64,000 bases of DNA from CAJBVW01 sp964457335. GTDB taxonomy: Bacteria > Myxococcota_A > UBA796 > SXON01. A program made the position numbers and the translations under genes. Of the stretch, positions 8,618-16,315 are shown one piece after another; positions within the stretch are counted from its first letter, which is position 1; the number at the start of each line of letters is the position of its first letter. The stretch covers positions 62,001 through 126,000 of the forward strand of contig CAYWGD010000003.1 of the NCBI GenBank assembly GCA_964457335.1, written 5' to 3'. The notes below the pieces were generated by a model. It was given only the letters and a program-made list of their open reading frames with translations. It was not told the DNA's origin and did not search any database.

Positions 8618-9091
8618 TCAGCCCTTCTTGCGCAGCGCGACCGCGGCCCGGGGACGCCCCTCCACGGCGTAGCGTTCCACGTGGAACACCTCGAAGTCGG
8701 GCGCCTCGGGGATCGCCTGCTGGGCGAGCAGCAGGACGAGGAGGCCGCCAACCTTGAATAAACGGCGTACGTCCTCGATCATCCCCTCGGGAGGGCGGGA
8801 CGCGCGGCTCACGATCCCGTCGAAGGCCCCCGCCGGGAGTGTCGCGGAATCGGCGCATGCCACGGTCACATTTCCGAGCTTCGCCGCCGCGGCCACCGCC
8901 TCGAGGAACGCGCGCCGCTTCTGGCGCCGCTCCACGAGCGTGACCCGGGCCTTCGGCGAGGTCTCCGCGAGCATGAGCCCGGGGAAGCCGGCGCCCGACC
9001 CGAGGTCCGCCCACGCCCCCTCGGCCGCGAGCGAGCCGACCGCGGCCTCCGCGTCCGCGAAGTGCGGGCCCACCGGGCCGGGGCCCGCCAC
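8618..9091 (-). CDS. rsmG: 16S rRNA m7G527 methyltransferase, N-terminally disrupted
   Basis: SAM-dependent methyltransferase of 16S rRNA G527 (GidB). The SAM-binding core is clear: ADLGSGAGFPGLMLA, VTLVERRQKRRAFLEA and ACADSATLP, then VSRASRPPEGMIEDV and a C-terminal RAAVALRKKG. The continuous frame encodes only 157 residues from a GTG at 9091, against about 200-220 for the family. The missing start is found in another frame: from ATG 9135 it reads MPDRPRDVHRALLEKW, a good RsmG N-terminus (LLEKW), and then the frame breaks within a G/C repeat-rich stretch around 9085-9095. This is either a real frameshift/deletion or an assembly error. It is the first gene of the par operon and carries a parS-like site. 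Confidence 0.85.
   Translation of the reverse strand: MAGPGPVGPHFADAEAAVGSLAAEGAWADLGSGAGFPGLMLAETSPKARVTLVERRQKRRAFLEAVAAAAKLGNVTVACADSATLPAGAFDGIVSRASRPPEGMIEDVRRLFKVGGLLVLLLAQQAIPEAPDFEVFHVERYAVEGRPRAAVALRKKG
8673..8688. promoter_or_regulatory. parS: parS centromere-like site inside rsmG
   Basis: The 16-mer CGTTCCACGTGGAACA matches the bacterial parS palindrome TGTTCCACGTGGAACA at 15 of 16 positions. It lies in the coding sequence of rsmG, where it encodes FHVER, about 230 bp upstream of parA. parS sites near parAB and rsmG are common in bacteria, so this is a strong candidate ParB-loading site. Confidence 0.85.
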
Positions 9092-9248
9092 TTCTCGAGC
9101 AGCGCGCGGTGTACGTCGCGGGGCCGGTCCGGCATCGGCGCCCTCTGTCGCGGGCGGCGTGATCCGCGCGCGCCCGTGGCGGCATGGCGACAGCGCCTTG
9201 ACGCTCCGCGTCCCGACCGCCTACACACGCTTGAACACCCGAGGCCCG

Positions 9249-10538
9249 ATGCGTTTGCTCCCCCTCCTCCTGCTCGTCGCCGCGTGCGACGGTCCCGACG
9301 ACGGCGCGTCCAAGGATGCGAGCGGCGACGACACCGCCCCTGACGGCGACACCGGCAAGGACGACACCGGCAAGGACACCGGCAAGGACACGGACGACAC
9401 CGACACCGACCCGGACACCGACACCGACCCGGACACCGACACGAGCGACACCGACACCGGTCTGCCGCCCGCCATCGACACCGGCTACACCGGCATCACG
9501 CTCGTCGCCTTCCTGGTCGACGGCGCGAGCGGCAGCGGCACGACCCCCTCGAGCGTCGTCCTCTACGACCCGATCTCCGGGTCGAGCAACACCGTCTCCG
9601 GGCTCACCGTGCGCGGCGATTCCGTGCTCGACTGCGCCGGGGACTCGATCTTCGTGCTCGAGTCCCGCGGCAGCGACGGGCTGAACGACCGCATCGTGCG
9701 CATCGACCCCGACGACGCGACCTACGCGGAGTGGAGCCTCGGCAGCAACTTCCAGCCCCGGGACATCGCCTCGGTGCTCGGCGGCTTCTGGGTGGCGAAC
9801 TGGGGCAAGTCGCGCCTCTCCACCTACGACGCCGCCGGCACCGCCGGCCCCTTCGTCACGCTCGACGCCTACGCCGACGCCGACGGCATCCCCGAGGCCA
9901 ACGGCATCCTCCCGGCCGGTGCCTCCGTGTACGTGACGGTCGCCCGGCAGAGCGACGGCGGCGCCACGCTGAACGGCGCGAAGCTCCTCGAGATCGACCC
10001 GGACGACAACACGGTCGTCCGGTCGGTCGACCTCGCGGGGTCCTACCCGAGCGGCAAGATGTTGATCGCCGCGGACAAGGTCCACGTGCACCACCGCTCC
10101 ACGGCGAACCCGGACTCCACGCTCAACGCCGACGGCGGGCTCGAGGCCGTCGCCCTCGACACCTTCGCCTCCGCCGGGCTCGAGCGCGACGACTCCGCCT
10201 CCGACGTGCGCCAGACCGTCGCCGTGCTCGATCCGATGTCCGTCACCGCCTGGTTCGCGTGGGTGAACGCGAGCGGCGCGCCCTCCGTCGGCGCGATCTC
10301 GCTCTTCGACGCCTCCGCGCTCCAGAGCTGGGCGGTGCCCGACCAGGTGGCCGGGCTCGGCCTCGCCGAGGGCGTGATCTGGACCGCCGAGAACCCCTTC
10401 GCGGGCGGCGCCGGCGCGGTGGTCGGGCGCTCCCCGAGCGACGGCAGCGAGACCGTGCGCCTCTCCCAGAGCGGCGTGGTGCGCGGCATGGCCGTGTGTG
10501 TGTCCGGCAGCCCCGCGGGCGGCCAGGGCGGCGAGTAG
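9249..10538 (+). CDS. lipoprotein with Asp/Thr linker and beta-propeller-like domain
   Basis: 429 residues. The signal MRLLPLLLLVAAC gives lipidated Cys13. An Asp/Thr/Gly-rich linker (about 20-78, many DTD and GKDTGKD units) spaces the protein from the membrane. The remaining 350 residues contain regularly spaced strands and loops such as VVLYDPISGSSNTVSGL, RIVRIDPDDATYAEWSLGS and WVANWGKSRLSTYDA, typical of SMP-30/NHL-like beta-propellers that read out values along a path; no enzyme motif is visible. GAGG lies before the ATG. It is divergent from the rsmG start. The cargo or partner is unknown; surface exposure is inferred from the linker type. Confidence 0.75.
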   Translation: MRLLPLLLLVAACDGPDDGASKDASGDDTAPDGDTGKDDTGKDTGKDTDDTDTDPDTDTDPDTDTSDTDTGLPPAIDTGYTGITLVAFLVDGASGSGTTPSSVVLYDPISGSSNTVSGLTVRGDSVLDCAGDSIFVLESRGSDGLNDRIVRIDPDDATYAEWSLGSNFQPRDIASVLGGFWVANWGKSRLSTYDAAGTAGPFVTLDAYADADGIPEANGILPAGASVYVTVARQSDGGATLNGAKLLEIDPDDNTVVRSVDLAGSYPSGKMLIAADKVHVHHRSTANPDSTLNADGGLEAVALDTFASAGLERDDSASDVRQTVAVLDPMSVTAWFAWVNASGAPSVGAISLFDASALQSWAVPDQVAGLGLAEGVIWTAENPFAGGAGAVVGRSPSDGSETVRLSQSGVVRGMAVCVSGSPAGGQGGE

Positions 10539-10546
10539 AAAGGCAG

Positions 10547-10563
10547 GTCCCTCCGACAGGGAC
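10547..10563 (+). terminator. short hairpin after lipoprotein gene
   Basis: GTCCCT (10547-10552) pairs perfectly with AGGGAC (10558-10563) around a 5-nt loop, 8 nt after the stop codon. No T-tract follows, so it is a possible weak terminator or mRNA 3'-end stabiliser, not a classical one. Confidence 0.35.
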
Positions 10564-10580
10564 GACCAACCCCCCCCGAC

Positions 10581-10602
10581 GGGTCCACCTTTGGGGGGAC
10601 CC
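10581..10602 (+). promoter_or_regulatory. hairpin overlapping the ribosome binding site of the MBL gene
   Basis: GGGTCC (10581-10586) is complementary to GGACCC (10597-10602). The downstream arm and loop contain the G-run that would serve as the Shine-Dalgarno sequence immediately before ATG 10603. A preceding run of eight C (10571-10578) could also pair with the G-run. Folding would hide the ribosome binding site; whether this is regulatory is inference. Confidence 0.35.
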
Positions 10603-11469
10603 ATGTACGACATCGTTCACCTGAACTGCGGCACCCTGTGCCCGTGGGGCGGCTCGCTCGTGGACGGCGTCTCCGGCGGCCTCACCGCCCGGCTCGTCTG
10701 CCACTGCCTCGTCGTGCCGCTCGACGAGGGGCTCGTGCTCGTCGACACCGGCTTCGGCACGCAGGACGTGGCCCAGCCCCACCCGCGCCTCGCCCGCACG
10801 TTCACCGGGATCCTCCGACCCGCGCTCCGGTCCGAGGAGACCGCCGTGGCCCAGCTGCGCGCCCGCGGCTACCGCCCCGAGGACGTGCGCCACATCGTGC
10901 TGACGCACCTCGACTTCGACCACGCCGGCGGCATCGAGGACTTCCCCCACGCCGACGTGCACCTGATGGCCGCCGAGCTCGACGCGGCCACGCACCGCTC
11001 CACGCTCGTCGCCCGCGGGCGCTACCGGCCGCGGCAGTGGGACGAGGGCGTCCGCTGGCGCACCTACCGCGCCGACGGCGAGCGCTGGTTCGGCTTCCCC
11101 GTCGTGCGCGCGCTCACGGGCCTCCCGCCGGACATCCTGCTCGTCCCCCTCCCCGGCCACACGCCCGGGCACGCCGGGGTCGCGGTGCGCGGGCCCGACC
11201 GGTGGCTGCTCCACGCCGGCGACGCCTACTTCCACCGCGAGGAGATGTCCCCGCGCGAGCCCTCGTGCCCGCCGGGCCTCGCCGCCTACCAGGCGCTCAT
11301 GGAGGTCGACCGCGAGGCGCGCCTCGCCAACCAGGCGCGGCTGCGCGAGCTCGTCCGCGACCACGGCGACGAGCTGCGGATCTTCTGCGCCCACGACGCG
11401 ATCGAGCTGGAGGGCCGCGGCCGCGCGCTCGCCGGCAAGCGTCCGGCGCGGGTGCTGGAGCCCGCCTGA
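10603..11469 (+). CDS. metallo-beta-lactamase-fold hydrolase (AHL-lactonase-like)
   Basis: 288 residues of the MBL superfamily, closest in layout to the lactonase-like group. The metal motif is THLDFDHAGG (H102, D104, D106, H107), a variant of HxHxDH with Asp in place of the second His. Later ligand motifs are PLPGHTPGHAGVAV and LLHAGDAYFH, plus a C-terminal FCAHDAIEL. The substrate cannot be read from the sequence; related proteins hydrolyse lactones or other esters. The ATG follows a G-run ribosome binding site embedded in a potential hairpin. No synthase or regulator of quorum sensing is adjacent. Confidence 0.8.
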   Translation: MYDIVHLNCGTLCPWGGSLVDGVSGGLTARLVCHCLVVPLDEGLVLVDTGFGTQDVAQPHPRLARTFTGILRPALRSEETAVAQLRARGYRPEDVRHIVLTHLDFDHAGGIEDFPHADVHLMAAELDAATHRSTLVARGRYRPRQWDEGVRWRTYRADGERWFGFPVVRALTGLPPDILLVPLPGHTPGHAGVAVRGPDRWLLHAGDAYFHREEMSPREPSCPPGLAAYQALMEVDREARLANQARLRELVRDHGDELRIFCAHDAIELEGRGRALAGKRPARVLEPA

Positions 11470-11618
11470 GGGCCGGCACGGCGTACTCGCGGGCCTGATC
11501 CGGGCAGCCGGCCGAGCCGCTGCGGCGACGTCGGTGCGGGGCGCGGGCGTCGCCGGCTCCGGTGCCCCCCCCGGTTGCTTGCGCAGGCTTTCGGCGCTAC
11601 TCTCCGAAAGGAGGTCCC

Positions 11619-12203
11619 ATGTTGCCTGCCGCGTTCGCCTTCCTCCACGCCCACGGCGTGCAGGTCGGCCCGGACGATCTCGACGCCGCGGTCGCCGAGG
11701 CCCTGCGCACGCACCGGGCGGTGCTCTATCCGCGAGGCGGCACGGGGCTGACGGCGGAGGAGCGCGCCTTCCTCCGGGAGGGGGGCGTGGACCCCGAGCC
11801 GAAGGACCTCGGGATCGCCGACCCCCTCGTGCGCGGCATCGCGGAGCACGCGGCCATCCTCAAGACGGCGCTGACCACCGCGGAGGTCGCCGCGCGCCTC
11901 GGCGTGACCGAGGCGCGCGTGCGGCAGCGCCTCCAGAAGCGCACCCTGTTCGGCGTCGAGACGCGCCAGGGCTGGAGGGTGCCCAGCTTCCAGCTGACCG
12001 AGGAGGGCGAGCTGCCCGGCTGGTCGGACGTGGCGCCCAAGCTCCCCGCGGACATCTCGGCCGTCGAGCTGTTCGGCTGGCTCACCATCCCCAACGCCGA
12101 TCTCTACGTCGACGAGGAGGAGACGCCCGTGACGCCGCTCGACTGGCTGCGGTCCGGTCGGAGCCCCAAGGCCGTCGCCGCGCTCGCCGCGGACCTCGCG
12201 TAG
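11619..12203 (+). CDS. antitoxin with HTH, partner of RES toxin
   Basis: 194 residues. The ATG at 11619 is preceded by an ideal AAAGGAGGT ribosome binding site 3 nt away. A helix-turn-helix (TTAEVAARLGVTEARVRQRLQ, about 86-106) sits mid-protein, and the C-terminus ends PVTPLDWLRSGRSPKAVAALAADLA, like the toxin-binding tail of RES/Xre (MbcA/ParS-type) antitoxins. The next gene, 24 bp downstream, encodes a RES-domain protein, and the pair forms a type II toxin-antitoxin unit. By analogy it neutralises the toxin and represses the shared promoter. The N-terminal 80 residues are not familiar. Confidence 0.8.
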   Translation: MLPAAFAFLHAHGVQVGPDDLDAAVAEALRTHRAVLYPRGGTGLTAEERAFLREGGVDPEPKDLGIADPLVRGIAEHAAILKTALTTAEVAARLGVTEARVRQRLQKRTLFGVETRQGWRVPSFQLTEEGELPGWSDVAPKLPADISAVELFGWLTIPNADLYVDEEETPVTPLDWLRSGRSPKAVAALAADLA

Positions 12204-12227
12204 CCACGCCCGGAGAACCGCCCGCAC

Positions 12228-12854
12228 ATGGCCAAGCTACCGGAGCCGCCCGACGCCGCGGTCCTGACGGCGATCCCTCCGGAGATCGCCGTCGTCACGC
12301 GCACGACCCAGTTCTACCGCGTGTACTTCCAGGGGGGGCAGCACCCCACCACCTGGGAGACCTTCCGGGAGTGGGGCCCCACGGGCAGCCGCTTCGACGC
12401 GCACGATCCGCCTCCGTCCGTGCAGGCCGACCGGGCCGTGCTCTACGCCGCGGGGGACCTCGACACCTGCCTCGCCGAGGTGTTCCAGGACCTCCGCGTC
12501 GTGCACCGGACCCGCGGCGCGCCCGCGCTCGTCGGCTTCTACCCCGCCCGCCCGCTGCGGCTCCTGGACCTCACGGGGACGTGGATCACGCGCATCGGCG
12601 CGTCCGCCGCCATCGCCACGGGCCCCCACGGTCGGGCGCGTCGGTGGGCGCGCGCGCTCCACGCCGCCTACCCCGGCGTGGACGGGGTCCTCTACCGCTC
12701 GTCGATGAACGGGAAGGGTTTCTGCCAGGCCCTCTGGGCGCCCGCGCGGGGCGCCCTCCCCGCCTCCCCCTCGCTCAACCGCCGCCTCGACGATCCGGTG
12801 CTGTTCGACACCCTTCGCGGCGCCTGCGCCAACATCGGCTACGGGCTCCTCTGA
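12228..12854 (+). CDS. RES-domain toxin (NAD-degrading)
   Basis: 208 residues with the RES domain named after its conserved Arg-Glu-Ser: FYRVYF (R31), CLAEVF (E84) and YRSSMNG (S158/S159). Also conserved are the aromatic/SRFD segment at 54-57 and the YAA.DLDTCLAEVF strand-helix. Characterised RES toxins deplete NAD+ and arrest growth; the conserved residues suggest this copy is active. The ATG follows GGAGA at 12 nt. It is immediately downstream of its antitoxin gene. Nothing indicates truncation. The assignment is by family, not by identity with a named system. Confidence 0.85.
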   Translation: MAKLPEPPDAAVLTAIPPEIAVVTRTTQFYRVYFQGGQHPTTWETFREWGPTGSRFDAHDPPPSVQADRAVLYAAGDLDTCLAEVFQDLRVVHRTRGAPALVGFYPARPLRLLDLTGTWITRIGASAAIATGPHGRARRWARALHAAYPGVDGVLYRSSMNGKGFCQALWAPARGALPASPSLNRRLDDPVLFDTLRGACANIGYGLL

Positions 12855-12976
12855 ACGGGCGCACGGGCACCCGAGCCGTCGCCGCGCCTCCCGGGCACCC
12901 CGTCGCCGCGGCGCGAAGCGGCTGCCCGACTGCGGACCCCACCGCGTTAGATCGCCCGGCCCACCCCGGAGTCCCC

Positions 12977-15900
12977 GTGGAGACCGCGCGCTTCGTCCCG
13001 ACCCACAAGGTCCGCATCGTGACCGCCGCTTCGCTCTTCGACGGGCACGACGCCTCGATCAACATCATGCGCCGCGTGCTCCAGGCCGGCGGGGCCGAGG
13101 TCATCCACCTCGGGCACAACCGCTCCGTCGCCGACGTGGTGGACGCCGCCATCCAGGAAGACGCGCAGGCCATCGCGATCTCCAGCTACCAGGGCGGCCA
13201 CGTCGAGTACTTCCGGTACATGCGCGAGCTCCTCGACCAGCGCGGGGCCCGCCACGTGAAGATCTTCGGCGGCGGCGGCGGCGTCATCGTCCCCGAGGAG
13301 ATCCGCGCGCTGCACGCCGCCGGCATCGAGCGCATCTACTCCCCGGAGGACGGCCGGCGCCTCGGGCTCCAGGGCATGATCAACGACCTGCTCCGCCGCT
13401 CCGACTTCGACATCACCGACGTCGGCGTCACCCCCGGCGCCGAGCCGGAGCTCGCCCGCGGGGTGGTCGCCGGCGACGTCGGCGCGCTCGCGCGCGCGAT
13501 CTCCTGGCTCGAGAAGGAGCGGGCGGGCGAAGGCGTGCTCCCCGAGGACCTCCGCGAGCTCGTCCAAGCCCCGCCGCGCGCGGTGCCCGTCCTCGGCATC
13601 ACGGGCACCGGCGGCGCCGGCAAGAGCTCGCTCACCGACGAGCTCGTGCGCCGCTTCCGCTTCGACTTCCCCGACCGGAAGATCGCGGTGCTCTCCATCG
13701 ACCCGACCCGGCGCCGCACCGGCGGCGCGCTCCTGGGCGACCGCATCCGCATGAACGCGCTCGACGCCGGCGTGTTCATGCGCTCGCTCGCGACGCGCGC
13801 CGAGAAGGGCGAGCTCTCCGCGGCCACGGCCGGGGCGGTGCGGCTCTGCAAGGCCGCCGGCTACGACCTCGTCATCGTCGAGACGAGCGGCATCGGCCAG
13901 GGCGACATGGGCATCGTCGAGCTCGCGGACGTGTCGATGTACGTCATGACGCCCGAGTACGGCGCGGCGAGCCAGCTCGAGAAGATCGACATGCTCGACA
14001 ACGCCCACCTGGTCGTGCTCAACAAGTTCGAGCGCCGCGGCGCGGAGGACGCGCTCCGCGACGTGCGGAAGCAGGTCAAGCGCAACCGCGAGCTCTTCCA
14101 CACCCCCGACGAGGAGCTGCCGGTCTTCGGCACGATCGCGAGCCAGTTCAACGACCCGGGCGTCAACGCGGTGTACCGCCACCTCCTGACCCGGCTCGAC
14201 ACCCTCGCCACGGCCGAGAGCCGCATCCCCGACCCCGGCACCAAGGCGAGCCCGCCCCGGCGCCGAATCCTCCCGCCGGACCGCACCCGCTACCTGGGCG
14301 AGATCGTCGACACGGCGAAGCGCTACCGCGCGCGGGTCGACGCCCAGTCGAAGCTGGCCCGGAAGCGCTGGCAGCTCGCGGCCGCGGCCGAGGTGGTCCA
14401 CGGGGCCGCCAAGGAGGCGGTGCTCTCCGCGCGTGAAGCCGTGGCCGTCGACGCGGAGACTTCCCGCATCGTCGACCAGTGGCCGACCCTGCGCGCGTCG
14501 TTCGCGGGCGCCGAGTACGTGTACAGCGTGCGCGGCCGGGAGATCCGCCAGCCGCTGCGCAGCGAGTCGCTCTCGCGGCTGCAGATCCCGCGCATCAGCG
14601 TGCCGCGCTTCGAGGACCACGGCGAGGTCGTGCGCTGGTGCGGCCTCGAGAACTTCCCCGGGCACTTCCCCTACACGGCCGGGGTGTTCCCGCTCAAGCG
14701 CCAGGGCGAGGATCCCAAGCGGATGTTCGCGGGGGAAGGCGGCCCGGCGCGCACCAACGCGCGCTTCCACTACCTGTGCCAGGGCGAGCCGGCCAAGCGG
14801 CTCTCCACCGCGTTCGACAGCGTCACGCTCTACGGCGAGGACCCGCACGAGCGCCCGGACATCTTCGGCAAGATCGGCGAGTCCGGCGTGAGCGTGCCGA
14901 CGCTCGACGACATGAAGATCCTCTATTCGGGCTTCGACCTCTGCGACCCGTCGACCTCCGTGTCGATGACCATCAACGGGCCGGCGCCGATCCTGCTCGC
15001 GATGTACTTCAACACCGCGATCGACCAGCAGGTGGACAAGTTCACCCAGGCGAAGGGCCGCGCGCCCACCCCGGACGAGCACGCCCAGATCGCCGCGAAG
15101 ACGCTCTCCACCGTGCGTGGCACCGTGCAGGCCGACATCCTCAAGGAGGACCAGGCCCAGAACACGTGCATCTTCTCCACCGAGTTCGCGCTCAAGCTCA
15201 TGGGGGACATCCAGGAGTTCTTCGTCCAGAACGACGTGCGGAACTACTACTCGGTGTCGATCTCCGGCTACCACATCGCCGAGGCGGGCGCGAACCCCAT
15301 CTCGCAGCTGGCGTTCACCCTGGCGAACGGCTTCACCTTCGTGGAGTACTACCTCGCGCGTGGCATGAAGATCGACGACTTCGCGCCCAACCTGAGCTTC
15401 TTCTTCAGCAACGGGTTGGATCCGGAGTACACGGTCATCGGCCGCGTGGCCCGGCGCATCTGGTCCGTCGTGATGCGCGACAAGTACGGCGCCGACGAGC
15501 GGAGCCAGAAGCTCAAGTACCACGTGCAGACCTCCGGGCGGTCCCTGCACGCGCGCGAGATCCAGTTCAACGACATCCGCACCACGTTGCAGGCGCTCCT
15601 CGCGCTCTTCGACAACTGCAACTCGCTCCACACCAACGCCTACGACGAGGCCATCACGACGCCCACCGAGGAGTCGGTGCGCCGCGCGATGGCGATCCAG
15701 ATGATCATCAACAAGGAGCTCGGCTGGGCGAAGAACGAGAACCCGCTCCAGGGCAGCTTCTTCGTCGAGGAGCTCACCGATCTCGTCGAGGAGGCCGTGC
15801 TCGGCGAGTTCAGCCGCATCGACGCCCGCGGCGGCGTGCTGGGCGCCATGGAGACGCAGTACCAGCGCGGGAAGATCCAGGAAGAGTCGCTCTACTACGA

Positions 15901-16225
15901 GGAGAAGAAGCACGACGGCTCGCTCCCCATCGTGGGCATCAACACCTACCAGGATCCAAACACGCTCGGCGACGATTGGGAGCCGCCCCCGGTCGAGCTC
16001 CGCCGCGCCACCCCCGCGGAGAAGCAGGCCCAGATCGACGCCGTGCGCGCCTTCCAGGCGAAGCACCCCGACGAGGGCCCCGCGGCGCTCGCGCGCCTGC
16101 GCCAGGCCGCGCTCGACGGCGGGAACCTCTTCGCCGAGCTCATGAAGACCGTGCGCGTGGCGAGCCTCGGCCAGATCACGCGGACGCTCTACGAGGTCGG
16201 CGGGGCGTACCGGCGGAACCTGTAG
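12977..16225 (+). CDS. icmF: IcmF-type fused B12-dependent isobutyryl-CoA mutase
   Basis: A 1082-residue fusion with three modules in the IcmF order. First comes a cobalamin-binding domain (VRIVTAASLFDGHDASINI, D22/H24 of the DxH motif; KIFGGGGGVIVPEEI). Next is a MeaB-like chaperone GTPase (Walker A GTGGAGKSS at 210-218, SIDPTRRRTGGALLGDRIRMN, VETSGIGQ, NKFERRG). Last is the acyl-CoA mutase TIM barrel from about 540 (CGLENFPGHFPYTAGVFP, SGVSVPTLDDMKILYSGFDL, QTSGRSLHAREIQFNDIRT). It interconverts isobutyryl-/n-butyryl-CoA with self-reactivation of the cofactor. The GTG at 12977 has GGAG 6 nt upstream. Annotation as methylmalonyl-CoA mutase would miss the fusion. It is monocistronic; a structured repeat follows it. 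Confidence 0.95.
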   Translation: METARFVPTHKVRIVTAASLFDGHDASINIMRRVLQAGGAEVIHLGHNRSVADVVDAAIQEDAQAIAISSYQGGHVEYFRYMRELLDQRGARHVKIFGGGGGVIVPEEIRALHAAGIERIYSPEDGRRLGLQGMINDLLRRSDFDITDVGVTPGAEPELARGVVAGDVGALARAISWLEKERAGEGVLPEDLRELVQAPPRAVPVLGITGTGGAGKSSLTDELVRRFRFDFPDRKIAVLSIDPTRRRTGGALLGDRIRMNALDAGVFMRSLATRAEKGELSAATAGAVRLCKAAGYDLVIVETSGIGQGDMGIVELADVSMYVMTPEYGAASQLEKIDMLDNAHLVVLNKFERRGAEDALRDVRKQVKRNRELFHTPDEELPVFGTIASQFNDPGVNAVYRHLLTRLDTLATAESRIPDPGTKASPPRRRILPPDRTRYLGEIVDTAKRYRARVDAQSKLARKRWQLAAAAEVVHGAAKEAVLSAREAVAVDAETSRIVDQWPTLRASFAGAEYVYSVRGREIRQPLRSESLSRLQIPRISVPRFEDHGEVVRWCGLENFPGHFPYTAGVFPLKRQGEDPKRMFAGEGGPARTNARFHYLCQGEPAKRLSTAFDSVTLYGEDPHERPDIFGKIGESGVSVPTLDDMKILYSGFDLCDPSTSVSMTINGPAPILLAMYFNTAIDQQVDKFTQAKGRAPTPDEHAQIAAKTLSTVRGTVQADILKEDQAQNTCIFSTEFALKLMGDIQEFFVQNDVRNYYSVSISGYHIAEAGANPISQLAFTLANGFTFVEYYLARGMKIDDFAPNLSFFFSNGLDPEYTVIGRVARRIWSVVMRDKYGADERSQKLKYHVQTSGRSLHAREIQFNDIRTTLQALLALFDNCNSLHTNAYDEAITTPTEESVRRAMAIQMIINKELGWAKNENPLQGSFFVEELTDLVEEAVLGEFSRIDARGGVLGAMETQYQRGKIQEESLYYEEKKHDGSLPIVGINTYQDPNTLGDDWEPPPVELRRATPAEKQAQIDAVRAFQAKHPDEGPAALARLRQAALDGGNLFAELMKTVRVASLGQITRTLYEVGGAYRRNL

Positions 16226-16235
16226 GGAGAGGGTC

Positions 16236-16287
16236 GGGCACCCGGACCGCCCGAAGACGGGCGGCCGGTGCGTCGGCCAGGGTGCCC
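16236..16287. repeat. dispersed hairpin repeat, copy D, possible bidirectional terminator
   Basis: An inner stem CCGCCC / GGGCGG (16247-16252, 16259-16264) carries the same GAAGAC loop as copies A and C. It is enclosed by GGGCACCC / GGGTGCCC (16236-16243, 16280-16287). It lies between the convergent icmF and lipoprotein genes, so it may end transcription from both sides. Confidence 0.6.
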
Positions 16288-16315
16288 GGAGGCGCGTCGG
16301 CGGCTCCGGTGCCCG

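Noticed and set aside
9249..9480. Asp/Thr-rich stretch as simple-sequence noise or a sequencing artefact
   Set aside because: Similar linkers occur after the lipobox in several lipoproteins of this window in the correct frame, so they are genuine spacer regions.
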